Below, one piece after another: positions 1 through 5,829 of a stretch of 7,736 bases of DNA (within the stretch, counting starts at the first letter, position 1; each line of letters opens with the position of its first letter). The stretch covers positions 1-7,736 of the forward strand of contig DHUW01000002.1 in NCBI GenBank assembly GCA_002409365.1, read 5' to 3'. A program made the translations under genes and the position numbers. Source of the DNA: Anaerolineaceae bacterium UBA5224 (GTDB lineage Bacteria > Chloroflexota > Anaerolineae > Anaerolineales > Anaerolineaceae). The notes below the pieces were generated by a model. That model saw only the letters and a program-made list of their open reading frames with translations. It ran no database searches and was not told where the DNA came from.

Positions 1-89
1 ACAGCCGGGTTGAAGACGTTGTAAGTCTCCCAGGTCGAGGTGGGGTCGGGCAAAAGCACCGGATTGGTTGAATGTCTGATCAATTCCAT
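1..89 (-). CDS. GH130-like glycoside phosphorylase, N-terminal 29 codons only (runs off the left edge)
   Basis: Reading the minus strand from an ATG at 89 gives 29 open codons to the window edge, with the key stretch N-P-V-L-L-P-D-P (residues 9-16), then W20-E21 and V25-F26-N27-P28-A29. An N-terminal N-P-[VI]-L...W-E...V-F-N-P pattern is characteristic of family GH130 enzymes, which phosphorolyse beta-mannosidic linkages such as mannosyl-glucose, mannobiose or mannosyl-GlcNAc, releasing mannose 1-phosphate in the cytoplasm. The start lies 15 nt after the DUF624 stop, with only a weak purine stretch (AGAAAG) as ribosome site, so translation may be coupled. Position as last visible gene of a CUT1 sugar operon fits an intracellular oligosaccharide-cleaving enzyme. 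Catalytic residues lie outside the window, so substrate and subfamily cannot be judged. A GH43/GH32-like five-bladed propeller enzyme is the main alternative. Confidence 0.68.
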   Translation of the reverse strand, partial: MELIRHSTNPVLLPDPTSTWETYNVFNPA

Positions 90-104
90 GAGTTTTTCTT
101 TCTA

Positions 105-743
105 TCAATTTGATGAGGAGGAGGTTTCCCGGTTGGCTCGAAGCGGTGCCAATTGGTCGTTGACCGCAAAATTGCCCGCCAACGCCAAAAAAACGGCACC
201 AAACATGATTCCCAGCGCGAAAGCCAGGGTAGCCACAAGCATAAAGAGCAATAGTGATAAGCCAAACAAAAACGAGAATCCCAGGTTTCTGCCGATCATC
301 AGGGCGCTGTTGCGCAGTGCCTGGGAGACTTTCATTTCTTCCTGCTCAAAGAGGAAGGGCAGCGCGTAAAACTGGAGCATCAGCCAGCCCAGGGCAACTG
401 CGATGTAAAGCCCTTGCAAAAAAGAGCCCGTGTTAATATTCACTGCGTTGCTGACCAGGTAATAATTGACTGCCAACAGCGCCGCCACCACCAGGTTGAC
501 CGCACCCCAGCGCCAACCCACCCCCCAGGAATGTTTGAAAGCTTTCCAGAAGTCGCCCAGGTCGGTTACTTCGTTATGGACAATGCGGTTGGCGTAAGCA
601 TGCAGGGCAATCGTTGCAGGAGGACCAGGTATGACCAAAAGGTTGGCGAGAATCCAGAACGAATTCACACCGAGCATGGTCCACAGGTCCTCCCAAATTT
701 CCCCGAGAGAACGGCGATAGATGGAAGAAATCTTCTTTATCAC
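105..743 (-). CDS. DUF624 / YesL-like integral membrane protein
   Basis: A 212-residue hydrophobic protein with about five membrane segments (roughly residues 23-45, 79-97, 107-133, 147-170 and 171-190). The motif I-P-G-P-P-A-T (38-44) just after the first segment is the conserved P-G-P-A-T element of the DUF624/YesL family, whose members are about 200 residues long and recur beside CUT1 sugar transporters. Their biochemical role is not established; an accessory or regulatory role for the transporter is inferred from context. The start is a GTG at 743 with AGAGGA seven or so bases upstream, 11 nt after the permease stop. The C-terminus is a short polar tail ending in a run of serines. Family assignment is fairly secure; the function is not. 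Confidence 0.8.
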   Translation of the reverse strand: MIKKISSIYRRSLGEIWEDLWTMLGVNSFWILANLLVIPGPPATIALHAYANRIVHNEVTDLGDFWKAFKHSWGVGWRWGAVNLVVAALLAVNYYLVSNAVNINTGSFLQGLYIAVALGWLMLQFYALPFLFEQEEMKVSQALRNSALMIGRNLGFSFLFGLSLLLFMLVATLAFALGIMFGAVFLALAGNFAVNDQLAPLRANRETSSSSN

Positions 744-754
744 CGAAGATCCTC

Positions 755-1654
755 TTACCCCTTGATTCCTGTGTAAGCAACACCTTCAATGTAATATTTG
801 CTGAAGATGAAGAACAGGATCAGGACAGGAATGGCATTAAACATGGCACCAACGAGCGTCAGGTTCCATTGCGATTTGTACTGCTGCTGAAAAATGCTCA
901 GAGCAACATTCAGCACGTATTTATCTGGTGAATTCAAATAGAGCAATGGCTGCATGAACGAATTCCACATTGCCTGGAATTGCAAAATCAAAACCGTCAA
1001 AATAGCCGGGCGGGCCAGGGGCAGAATCACCGTTCTGAAAATCTGCAGGTGGGTGGCACCGTCGATGATGGCGGCTTCTTCCAGGTCTTTCGGAATGGAC
1101 CGGAAGAATGAGGTCAATGTGAATATGCTGCCGGCACTGACCAAACCTGGCAAGATCAGGGCGAAGTAGCTGTTGATCAGCCCTAATTTGGTCATCAATA
1201 CATATGCCGGGATCAATGTCACCGCTCCGGGGATCATCATCGTGGCAAGCATAAAATTGAATACAGCTTCCCTGCCAGCAAATTTCAGCCGCGCAAAGGA
1301 ATATGCTGCCATCGAACCAAAAAATGCCTGGGATATTGCTACGGTTACCGAAAGAAAGGCGGTATTAAATATCCAGCGTGGAAACGTGCCACCTGAACCG
1401 AGATCGGTATTCCAGACCCTCGCCCAGTTATCCCAATGCCAAACCTCGGGGAAAAACTTGGGTGGATACGCCAGGATCTCCTGGTCGGTTTTGACAGTAC
1501 CCAGAAAGGCCATGATGAACGGCAAAAGCATGATCACGCCGATGGCGATCAGAAACAAGTATCTGAAAAACTGACTGACAGCATTCTCCAAAACCGCCTG
1601 TCGGTGTGATTTGTACTGGTCTGCTGACATTTTCTCTCGTGTTGATACACTCAT
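755..1654 (-). CDS. CUT1-family sugar ABC transporter permease, MalG/UgpE type
   Basis: A 299-residue inner-membrane permease of the usual family length. It has an N-terminal membrane helix at about 31-53, the L-G-T-V-K-T-x-x-E-I segment after it (51-60), a core of further helices from about residue 97, and the EAA coupling loop at 193-214 (E-E-A-A-I-I-D-G-A ... I-L-P-L-A-R-P). That loop is where the cytoplasmic ATPase docks. The C-terminus G-I-K-G is typical of MalG-like subunits. The ATG at 1654 is preceded by a near-perfect AGGAGGT five bases upstream, and that ribosome site overlaps the upstream permease stop (TAG, 1665-1667), so the two permeases are probably translated together. It should form a heterodimer with the protein encoded at 1665-2912. 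Confidence 0.93.
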   Translation of the reverse strand: MSVSTREKMSADQYKSHRQAVLENAVSQFFRYLFLIAIGVIMLLPFIMAFLGTVKTDQEILAYPPKFFPEVWHWDNWARVWNTDLGSGGTFPRWIFNTAFLSVTVAISQAFFGSMAAYSFARLKFAGREAVFNFMLATMMIPGAVTLIPAYVLMTKLGLINSYFALILPGLVSAGSIFTLTSFFRSIPKDLEEAAIIDGATHLQIFRTVILPLARPAILTVLILQFQAMWNSFMQPLLYLNSPDKYVLNVALSIFQQQYKSQWNLTLVGAMFNAIPVLILFFIFSKYYIEGVAYTGIKG

Positions 1655-1664
1655 TTCAGACCTC

Positions 1665-2912
1665 CTAGTACATCTCAGTGCCCTTGGTCAGGACACGCCG
1701 TTGAACGAATGTAAGTGCGAAGATGATTGCTGCCAGGATAAAGGCTAAGGCAGAAGCGTAACCCATGGTAATGGGTCCGTTCACACCCAGGGCTTCGGTG
1801 AAGATCAGGTAGACCGGGGTCAAGGAGGTTTTCAGCGGTCCGCCCGCCGTCGCCAGGTAGACCTGATCGAAGACCTGCAGGGTGCCGATCGTCCCCAGTA
1901 CAACGATCATCATGGTAATAGGCTTCAAGAGTGGTTTGGTGATCTTTTTGAAAATCTGGCGTTTGCTGGCTCCTTCGATGGACGCGGCTTCATAAAGAGC
2001 CGGACTGATATCCTGCAGGGCGGCCAGGTACATGATCATAAAGGTCGGTACGGTGGTGAAAATATTCTGGAACATGATCGCCATCCAGGCAATGCTGGGG
2101 CCGCGGAAATACCATTGCGAAGAGGGAATATTAACGCCAAAAGGTTTTAGTATCAGCTGAAATAGCCCTCTCGGGTCGCCCAGCCAGGCAATTGGTTTCC
2201 AGGTGACGCCAATCCAGCCCAAAACCGTCTGCAGGAAAAAGTTCAGATAACCATTCTTCAGGTACAACCAGATGAAGATCAGGGTGATGACCACAGAGGA
2301 AGTCACGCTGGGGGCGTAATAGACTGTGCGGAAGAATTGCTTGAACTTGAACCGTCCGTTCAGCAGCCGTGCCATTTGCAGGGAAAGGGTGGTTTGAATC
2401 GGCACGACGATGGCGGCATACCAGAGCACGTTATGCAGCGACTGCAAAAAATCGCGCTTGGTGGCATCGGTGAACCCGGCGAAAGCTTCCTTATAATTCC
2501 CCAGTCCGATCCATTCTGGTCTGGTGAAAATGTCATACTTGGTGAAGGAGATATAAAAAGCAAACATGATCACGCCTACGGTAAACGTAAGCGTAACAAT
2601 CAGGTAAGGAGCAAGGAATGCGTATCCGGTCAGGAATTCCGATCGCTTCCGTTTCTGAGGCCAGACTTTTTTTACTTCCCGGGCAATGAAGAAAGCGGCA
2701 ACCATGGCGACGATCGCCGCCACAATCATAAACGGAACGGCAGTTGCCTTCACTTCTTCAAAATAGGTTTTTGCGGAAGCCATCACCCTGGCACCGCCCA
2801 TGGTTGGGGCGTTCATCAGGGCAATCACAAAGATGATCAGGGCAACGCCAACAAAAGCGATTATTGCTGGAAGGGTTCCTTGCTGGTTGGAGTTCGTTTG
2901 TTTATTTTCCAT
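1665..2912 (-). CDS. CUT1-family sugar ABC transporter permease, MalF/UgpA type, with N-terminal extension
   Basis: Taken from the ATG at 2912, which has AAGGAG four bases upstream; an in-frame TTG at 2945 adds 11 implausible residues and is rejected. The 415-residue product is over 100 residues longer than the usual 290-310. The excess is mostly at the N-terminus: two extra predicted membrane helices (about 14-34 and 57-76) and a basic linker (70-91) precede the normal start of the permease domain (F-L-A-P-Y-L, near 99-104). The EAA loop E-A-A-S-I-E-G-A-S is at 308-316, followed by a T-K-P-L-L-K-P segment (325-331) in place of the usual L-P. The loop after W-L-G-D-P (about 253-257) is also longer than usual by roughly 20-25 residues. 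It partners the 755-1654 permease. No ATPase gene is seen in the operon; CUT1 systems often borrow a shared MsmK/UgpC-type ATPase encoded elsewhere. Confidence 0.92.
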   Translation of the reverse strand: MENKQTNSNQQGTLPAIIAFVGVALIIFVIALMNAPTMGGARVMASAKTYFEEVKATAVPFMIVAAIVAMVAAFFIAREVKKVWPQKRKRSEFLTGYAFLAPYLIVTLTFTVGVIMFAFYISFTKYDIFTRPEWIGLGNYKEAFAGFTDATKRDFLQSLHNVLWYAAIVVPIQTTLSLQMARLLNGRFKFKQFFRTVYYAPSVTSSVVITLIFIWLYLKNGYLNFFLQTVLGWIGVTWKPIAWLGDPRGLFQLILKPFGVNIPSSQWYFRGPSIAWMAIMFQNIFTTVPTFMIMYLAALQDISPALYEAASIEGASKRQIFKKITKPLLKPITMMIVVLGTIGTLQVFDQVYLATAGGPLKTSLTPVYLIFTEALGVNGPITMGYASALAFILAAIIFALTFVQRRVLTKGTEMY

Positions 2913-2950
2913 GCCACTCCTTATTTTCCAGGAACGATAAAACAATTATG

Positions 2951-2981
2951 CCTGGGTTCCACAATTCATGTGGAACCCAGG
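2951..2981 (-). promoter_or_regulatory. Strong intercistronic hairpin between binding-protein and permease genes
   Basis: CCTGGGTTCCACA (2951-2963) and TGTGGAACCCAGG (2969-2981) form a perfect 13-bp stem around a 5-nt loop. It sits 37 nt after the binding-protein stop and 38 nt before the permease ATG. In the direction of operon transcription the stem is not directly followed by a U-run; the nearest U-rich bases come about six nt later. It is therefore more likely a 3'-end stabiliser or partial attenuator, giving more binding protein than permease, than a full terminator. On the other strand it is followed by TTTTA, but no plus-strand gene ends there. Confidence 0.75.
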
Positions 2982-3018
2982 TTTTACTCCATAGTATGCT
3001 CCCTAAAGGAGTATTCGA

Positions 3019-4383
3019 TTATTCGGACAGAACTGTCTGAGCTTCTGCCTGGGCCTGGGCAAAGGCCTCTTCCACAGTTTGATCACCGAGGAAAACACGA
3101 TCCAAAGCCTGCGATACGGCGTCATTCACCTTACCGGTGTTGGGACCCCAGAATGCGACCACGGAATCGGGCAGCAGACCACCCATGGCAATTGCCTTGT
3201 CATTAGGATCGACGATCAGGTCAGCCTGTGAAGGATGGGTGCTGTATGCAAAACCGGTCTTCACGATTTCTGCCTGGTTTTCTTCACCAGTGACATAGAA
3301 AAGGAATGCAGCAGCAGCGCGGGGGAATTGAGTGGCTGCATTGATGCCGATACCATTCACGAAGATCACATCAGCCCTGGTGACTGGTCCAGCCGGGATT
3401 TCGACTGCTTTCCATTCCACATCGGGATAGGTGTTCTTCATGTAGTTGACCATCCAGCCACCTTCAGTGGTCATGGCAACAGCTTTCAAGCCGATAGCCT
3501 CACCGCACCAGCCAGTGCTCAGGTCAACCGGGCGAACCAGGCTGCCTTCGGCGAACATATCTGCTACGAAGGTCGCTGCTTCGAGAACTTCGGGAGTATC
3601 GAGGGTAGCGGTCTTGTAATCAGAGGTAGCGAAAGAGCCGCCATAGGAGAGGGCGAAGGGGGCGAAACGAGCCCAGTCAGCGCCCATGCAGAAGCCGCCG
3701 TAATTGCCTTTTTCGGCAATTGTCTTGGCAGCTGCGCGCAGGTCATCCCAGGTCCAGTCAGCGGTGGGTTCATCAATGCCTGCATCCGCGAAAGCTTCGG
3801 GGATGTAGACTAAACCAAGGGTGCCCCAGTCTTTCGGCAGAGCATAGGTCTTGCCATTCATTTCATAGATCGGCATCAGGCTGGCAACAAAATCGTCAGT
3901 GCTTACGCCGGCTTCGGCCATCAGATCGTCCAGTGGCATGATCTGCTCGGTGGGAGCAAATGCGGTCATCAGTTGATCGTCCACATAGAAGACGTCAGGA
4001 GCAGTACCGCCGGCCATCTGGGCTTTCATTTTGGTCTGGAAGTCAGTGGGAACTGGGGTGTAGTTTACGGTTACGTTCGGGCAGACAGCCTTAAAGCGTT
4101 CGATTGAATCGCGATAGACTTTCTGTTCGGATTCGTCACCCCAACCAGAGAATGTGATCACAGCGCCGTCTTCAACAGCAAGCGGGCAGGATCCCTGGGC
4201 GACCGCTTCGGTCGGTGCTTCAGTCGCGGGAACTTCAGTAGCAGGTGCTTCGGTAGCAGGTGCTTCTGTAGCAGGAGCTTCGGTAACTTCAGGGGCCTGG
4301 GTGGCTTCTGGAGTTTGGGCTCCACAAGCTGCCAGGATCATCGATGCGATGATCAGTAAGGACAGTAAACTAATTTTTTTCAT
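3019..4383 (-). CDS. CUT1-family extracellular solute-binding lipoprotein (sugar-binding, SBP family 1)
   Basis: A 454-residue secreted lipoprotein. Residues 1-20 form a type II signal peptide with a K-K n-region, a hydrophobic core and lipobox L-A-A-C (cysteine 20). Residues 22-63 are a low-complexity A-T-E-P linker that lets the domain reach away from the membrane. The mature domain begins near residue 70 with V-I-T-F-S-G-W-G, followed by E-R-F-K (91-94) and the Q-M-A-G-G-T-A-P-D-V-F-Y-V-D segment typical of family 1 oligosaccharide-binding proteins; length is usual for the family. The ATG at 4383 has AAGGAG four bases upstream. It delivers the sugar to the permease pair encoded downstream. 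It is separated from lacI by 121 bp carrying an operator-like palindrome. The sugar cannot be read from this sequence; the GH130-like neighbour points to a mannoside. Confidence 0.93.
   Translation of the reverse strand: MKKISLLSLLIIASMILAACGAQTPEATQAPEVTEAPATEAPATEAPATEVPATEAPTEAVAQGSCPLAVEDGAVITFSGWGDESEQKVYRDSIERFKAVCPNVTVNYTPVPTDFQTKMKAQMAGGTAPDVFYVDDQLMTAFAPTEQIMPLDDLMAEAGVSTDDFVASLMPIYEMNGKTYALPKDWGTLGLVYIPEAFADAGIDEPTADWTWDDLRAAAKTIAEKGNYGGFCMGADWARFAPFALSYGGSFATSDYKTATLDTPEVLEAATFVADMFAEGSLVRPVDLSTGWCGEAIGLKAVAMTTEGGWMVNYMKNTYPDVEWKAVEIPAGPVTRADVIFVNGIGINAATQFPRAAAAFLFYVTGEENQAEIVKTGFAYSTHPSQADLIVDPNDKAIAMGGLLPDSVVAFWGPNTGKVNDAVSQALDRVFLGDQTVEEAFAQAQAEAQTVLSE
4215..4289 (-). repeat. 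Five 15-bp tandem repeats coding the lipoprotein linker
   Basis: Five consecutive 15-bp units (starts 4215, 4230, 4245, 4260, 4275), the clearest being gtgcttcggtagcag on the plus strand. On the coding strand each unit encodes a five-residue A-P-A-T-E-type repeat in the linker of the sugar-binding lipoprotein. Units differ by one to a few bases, so the copy number could vary by slippage while the reading frame is kept. Confidence 0.85.
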
Positions 4384-4419
4384 CTTTCTCCTTATAGAAT
4401 TTTGTTTTTTTGGTCTTAA

Positions 4420-4433
4420 ATTGACCGGTCAAT
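4420..4433. promoter_or_regulatory. Candidate LacI-family operator in the lacI/binding-protein gap
   Basis: ATTGACCGGTCAAT is a perfect 14-bp palindrome with the central CG that LacI-family proteins prefer. It lies 37 bp before the binding-protein ATG. A possible promoter on the minus strand, TGGACA (4460-4455) then 17 bp then a poor -10 AAACAT (4437-4432), would place this operator at the transcription start. The promoter itself is weak evidence. The core GAnC|GnTC matches the palindrome before lacI. Confidence 0.6.
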
Positions 4434-4504
4434 GTTTGTGTTGAAGCCTTCAGCTGTCCAATTTTGTTTTTCGCTCTTTCTCTCTCCATTCGCTCCTTTC
4501 AGGG

Positions 4505-5554
4505 TCAACCGACGGTCGGCACATAGCTGGCAGTCGATTCCCGCACCTCAAGCCTTGGCGCGACCAGTTCGCACTTGGGCTCTGGATAGGTGCCGGTTTC
4601 AAGCAATTCGATTAACCGCTCCACCAGGGTTTCACCAATGGCGGGGATTGGCTGACTGACGCTGGTCAGGGGCGGGGTCAGATAACGGGCAGTAGGCGTG
4701 TCATCAAAACCGGTCACACCGATATCCCTGCCCACCTGCAAACCCGCCTTTTGAATTGCCTGCATGGCTCCGATTGCCATCATGTCGTTCATGCACACGA
4801 TCGCTGTCGGGCGGATCTCCTGCGGCAAACCCAGCAGGTAGTTGGTGGCATCAAACCCCACTTCAGATGTGCCTTCACCACGCACAACCAGGCTCAGATC
4901 GCTTTGCAGGCCGGCTTTTGCCAGCCCGCTGAAGTAGCCTTCCAGGCGGTTATTGCCTACACGGGAATCTTTGGGCCATGCCAGGGCAGCGATCTTTCTG
5001 TGCCCCAGTGCAACCAGGTGGTCCATTGCCTGGGCGACACCATTGCCCCCGTCCACATCCACATAAGGGAACGAACAGTTATCATCTTCCAGTCGACCGA
5101 AACCCACGAACGGAATTTTTCGACCTGACAGGTAGGGCACGATTGCTTCATCGTAATTCAGGCGGGAAATAACGAACCCATCCACCCTGCCCGTGTCCCA
5201 CAAATGGGCGTAAACCTTGAGCATGCGCGCGTCGTCAGCGTGAAATGGAAAGCAAAGCAGGTAATAGCCTTTTTCTTCTGCAGTTCGAAACATGCTTTGC
5301 AAAAAGGCGTCCAGAATGGGGTTGGTTTGATCTGGTGGGGAAGGCTCCCAGGTGTAACCGATGGTTCTGCTGCGCTGCTGGCGTAAACTGCGTCCGCTGT
5401 AGTTGGGGGTGTAATTTAATTCAGCGATAGCGTCCCAAATCCGTTTTTCGGTTTCTGGGGAAACATTGGCTTTGTGGTTGATCACCTTGGAGACAGTTTG
5501 GTAACTGACTCCAGCCTTAGTCGCCACTTCCTTCAAGGTCGCAGACTTGAACAC
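4505..5554 (-). CDS. LacI/GalR-family transcriptional repressor of the sugar operon
   Basis: A 349-residue regulator of standard LacI length. The N-terminal helix-turn-helix (6-25, T-L-K-E-V-A-T-K-A-G-V-S-Y-Q-T-V-S-K-V) has Y-Q at the start of its recognition helix, as in LacI itself. The hinge helix (about 50-59) keeps the leucine (57) that in this family wedges into the central CG of the operator. Residues 64-340 form the periplasmic-binding-like effector domain, including V-D-V-D-G-G-N-G (165-172), H-L-V-A-L-G-H-R-K-I (179-188) and V-T-G-F-D-D-T-P (270-277). Translation starts at GTG 5554, with GAAAGG ten bases upstream and AGGAG slightly further. It heads the operon and has a palindrome at its own transcription start, so it probably represses itself as well as the transporter until a sugar binds. 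The effector sugar is unknown. Confidence 0.93.
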   Translation of the reverse strand: MFKSATLKEVATKAGVSYQTVSKVINHKANVSPETEKRIWDAIAELNYTPNYSGRSLRQQRSRTIGYTWEPSPPDQTNPILDAFLQSMFRTAEEKGYYLLCFPFHADDARMLKVYAHLWDTGRVDGFVISRLNYDEAIVPYLSGRKIPFVGFGRLEDDNCSFPYVDVDGGNGVAQAMDHLVALGHRKIAALAWPKDSRVGNNRLEGYFSGLAKAGLQSDLSLVVRGEGTSEVGFDATNYLLGLPQEIRPTAIVCMNDMMAIGAMQAIQKAGLQVGRDIGVTGFDDTPTARYLTPPLTSVSQPIPAIGETLVERLIELLETGTYPEPKCELVAPRLEVRESTASYVPTVG

Positions 5555-5580
5555 CTCAACATTACCTTTCTCCTGGTTAA

Positions 5581-5592
5581 GCGAACGTTCGC
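5581..5592. promoter_or_regulatory. Candidate LacI-family operator before lacI
   Basis: GCGAACGTTCGC is a perfect 12-bp palindrome centred on CG, 26 bp before the lacI GTG and 9 bp downstream of the -10 hexamer. A bound repressor here would cover the transcription start. It shares the GAnC|GnTC core with the palindrome at 4420-4433. Known LacI with the same Y-Q recognition residues binds a symmetric site whose core is GAGC|GCTC, which fits the same pattern. Confidence 0.7.
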
Positions 5593-5601
5593 CTTAATTC
5601 A

Positions 5602-5630
5602 AAGATACAACTTTTCAATGCAAAAGTCAA
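5602..5630 (-). promoter_or_regulatory. Sigma-70-like promoter of lacI and the operon
   Basis: On the minus strand TTGACT (5630-5625, five of six consensus bases) is followed by a 17-bp spacer and TATCTT (5607-5602, four of six). The start of transcription would fall near 5594-5596, just before the operator-like palindrome. The arrangement of promoter, operator, ribosome site and GTG start is compact and coherent. Confidence 0.65.
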
Positions 5631-5632
5631 GT

Positions 5633-5649
5633 ATTAACATAATGTTAAT
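5633..5649. repeat. AT-rich inverted repeat upstream of the lacI promoter
   Basis: ATTAACAT and ATGTTAAT are perfect inverted arms separated by a single A. The repeat ends 2 bp upstream of the lacI -35 hexamer, a position typical of an activator or second regulator site. Its sequence does not resemble the GAnC|GnTC operators, so it may belong to a different regulator. It could also be a chance palindrome in AT-rich DNA. Confidence 0.5.
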
Positions 5650-5653
5650 TGGG

Positions 5654-5674
5654 GGGAACTGGGAACTGGGAACT
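5654..5674. repeat. Three tandem GGGAACT heptamers
   Basis: Three exact GGGAACT units in a row at 5654, 5661 and 5668, preceded by extra G residues. Period seven and intergenic position resemble the short tandemly repeated repetitive (STRR) heptamers described in cyanobacteria. A related unit recurs at 6149-6169. Confidence 0.85.
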
Positions 5675-5695
5675 GGAAAGTTACCAAACTTTCAG
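5673..5695. repeat. Small hairpin between the two heptamer arrays
   Basis: GAAAGTT (5676-5682) and AACTTTC (5687-5693) pair around the loop ACCA. Two more pairs (5673-5674 with 5694-5695) form beyond a single bulged G. It overlaps the start of the second heptamer array. No T-run follows on either strand, so it is not a typical terminator. Confidence 0.5.
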
Positions 5696-5734
5696 CTACC
5701 AGCTATCAGCTATCCCCAATCACCTATCAGCTCT
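5693..5734. repeat. Six degenerate heptamers of the CAGCTAT type
   Basis: Units of seven bases begin at 5693 (CAGCTAC), 5700 (CAGCTAT), 5707 (CAGCTAT), 5714 (CCCCAAT), 5721 (CACCTAT) and 5728 (CAGCTCT). The nine bases CTATCAGCT recur exactly 21 bp apart, three periods. The array lies in the intergenic region between lacI and the small membrane protein gene and contains no plausible gene. Confidence 0.7.
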
Positions 5735-5781
5735 CACCAAAACCCCTTATATTTTCTATCCCTCCCCCAACCCCGCTGACC

Positions 5782-5787
5782 TATAAT
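5782..5787 (+). promoter_or_regulatory. Possible -10 element of the small membrane protein gene
   Basis: TATAAT is an exact -10 consensus 43 bp before the ATG at 5830. No convincing -35 hexamer stands 16-18 bp upstream, and there is no extended -10 TG, so the promoter call rests on this one hexamer. Confidence 0.35.
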
Positions 5788-5795
5788 CTTGTCAC

Positions 5796-5817
5796 ATCTG
5801 TTTCAATCAAAACAGAT
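5796..5817. promoter_or_regulatory. 8-bp inverted repeat in the leader of the small membrane protein gene
   Basis: ATCTGTTT (5796-5803) and AAACAGAT (5810-5817) are perfect inverted arms around a 6-nt spacer. The repeat falls just downstream of the TATAAT at 5782 and ends three bases before the GAGG ribosome site. It could be a repressor site at the transcription start or a leader hairpin beside the ribosome site. Confidence 0.5.
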
Positions 5818-5829
5818 CAAGAGGTAAAA

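Noticed and set aside
2913..2945. TTG start for the first permease at 2945
   Set aside because: The ATG at 2912 has AAGGAG at good spacing, whereas the TTG lies at the foot of the hairpin and would translate through that ribosome site.
2337..3206. A long plus-strand open frame of 289 codons
   Set aside because: It lies antisense to the permease and the end of the binding protein, both with clear family motifs and ribosome sites; it has no recognisable motif and crosses the hairpin region.
3235..3813. A plus-strand open frame of 192 codons
   Set aside because: It is antisense to the well-supported binding-protein gene and has no ribosome site or known motif.
4154..4444. A plus-strand frame with a striking V-A-G-A-S repeat
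   Set aside because: The repeat is only the antisense reading of the 15-bp linker repeats of the lipoprotein.
5654..5734. CRISPR array
   Set aside because: The repeats are seven bases long in direct tandem without spacers, and no cas gene is present.
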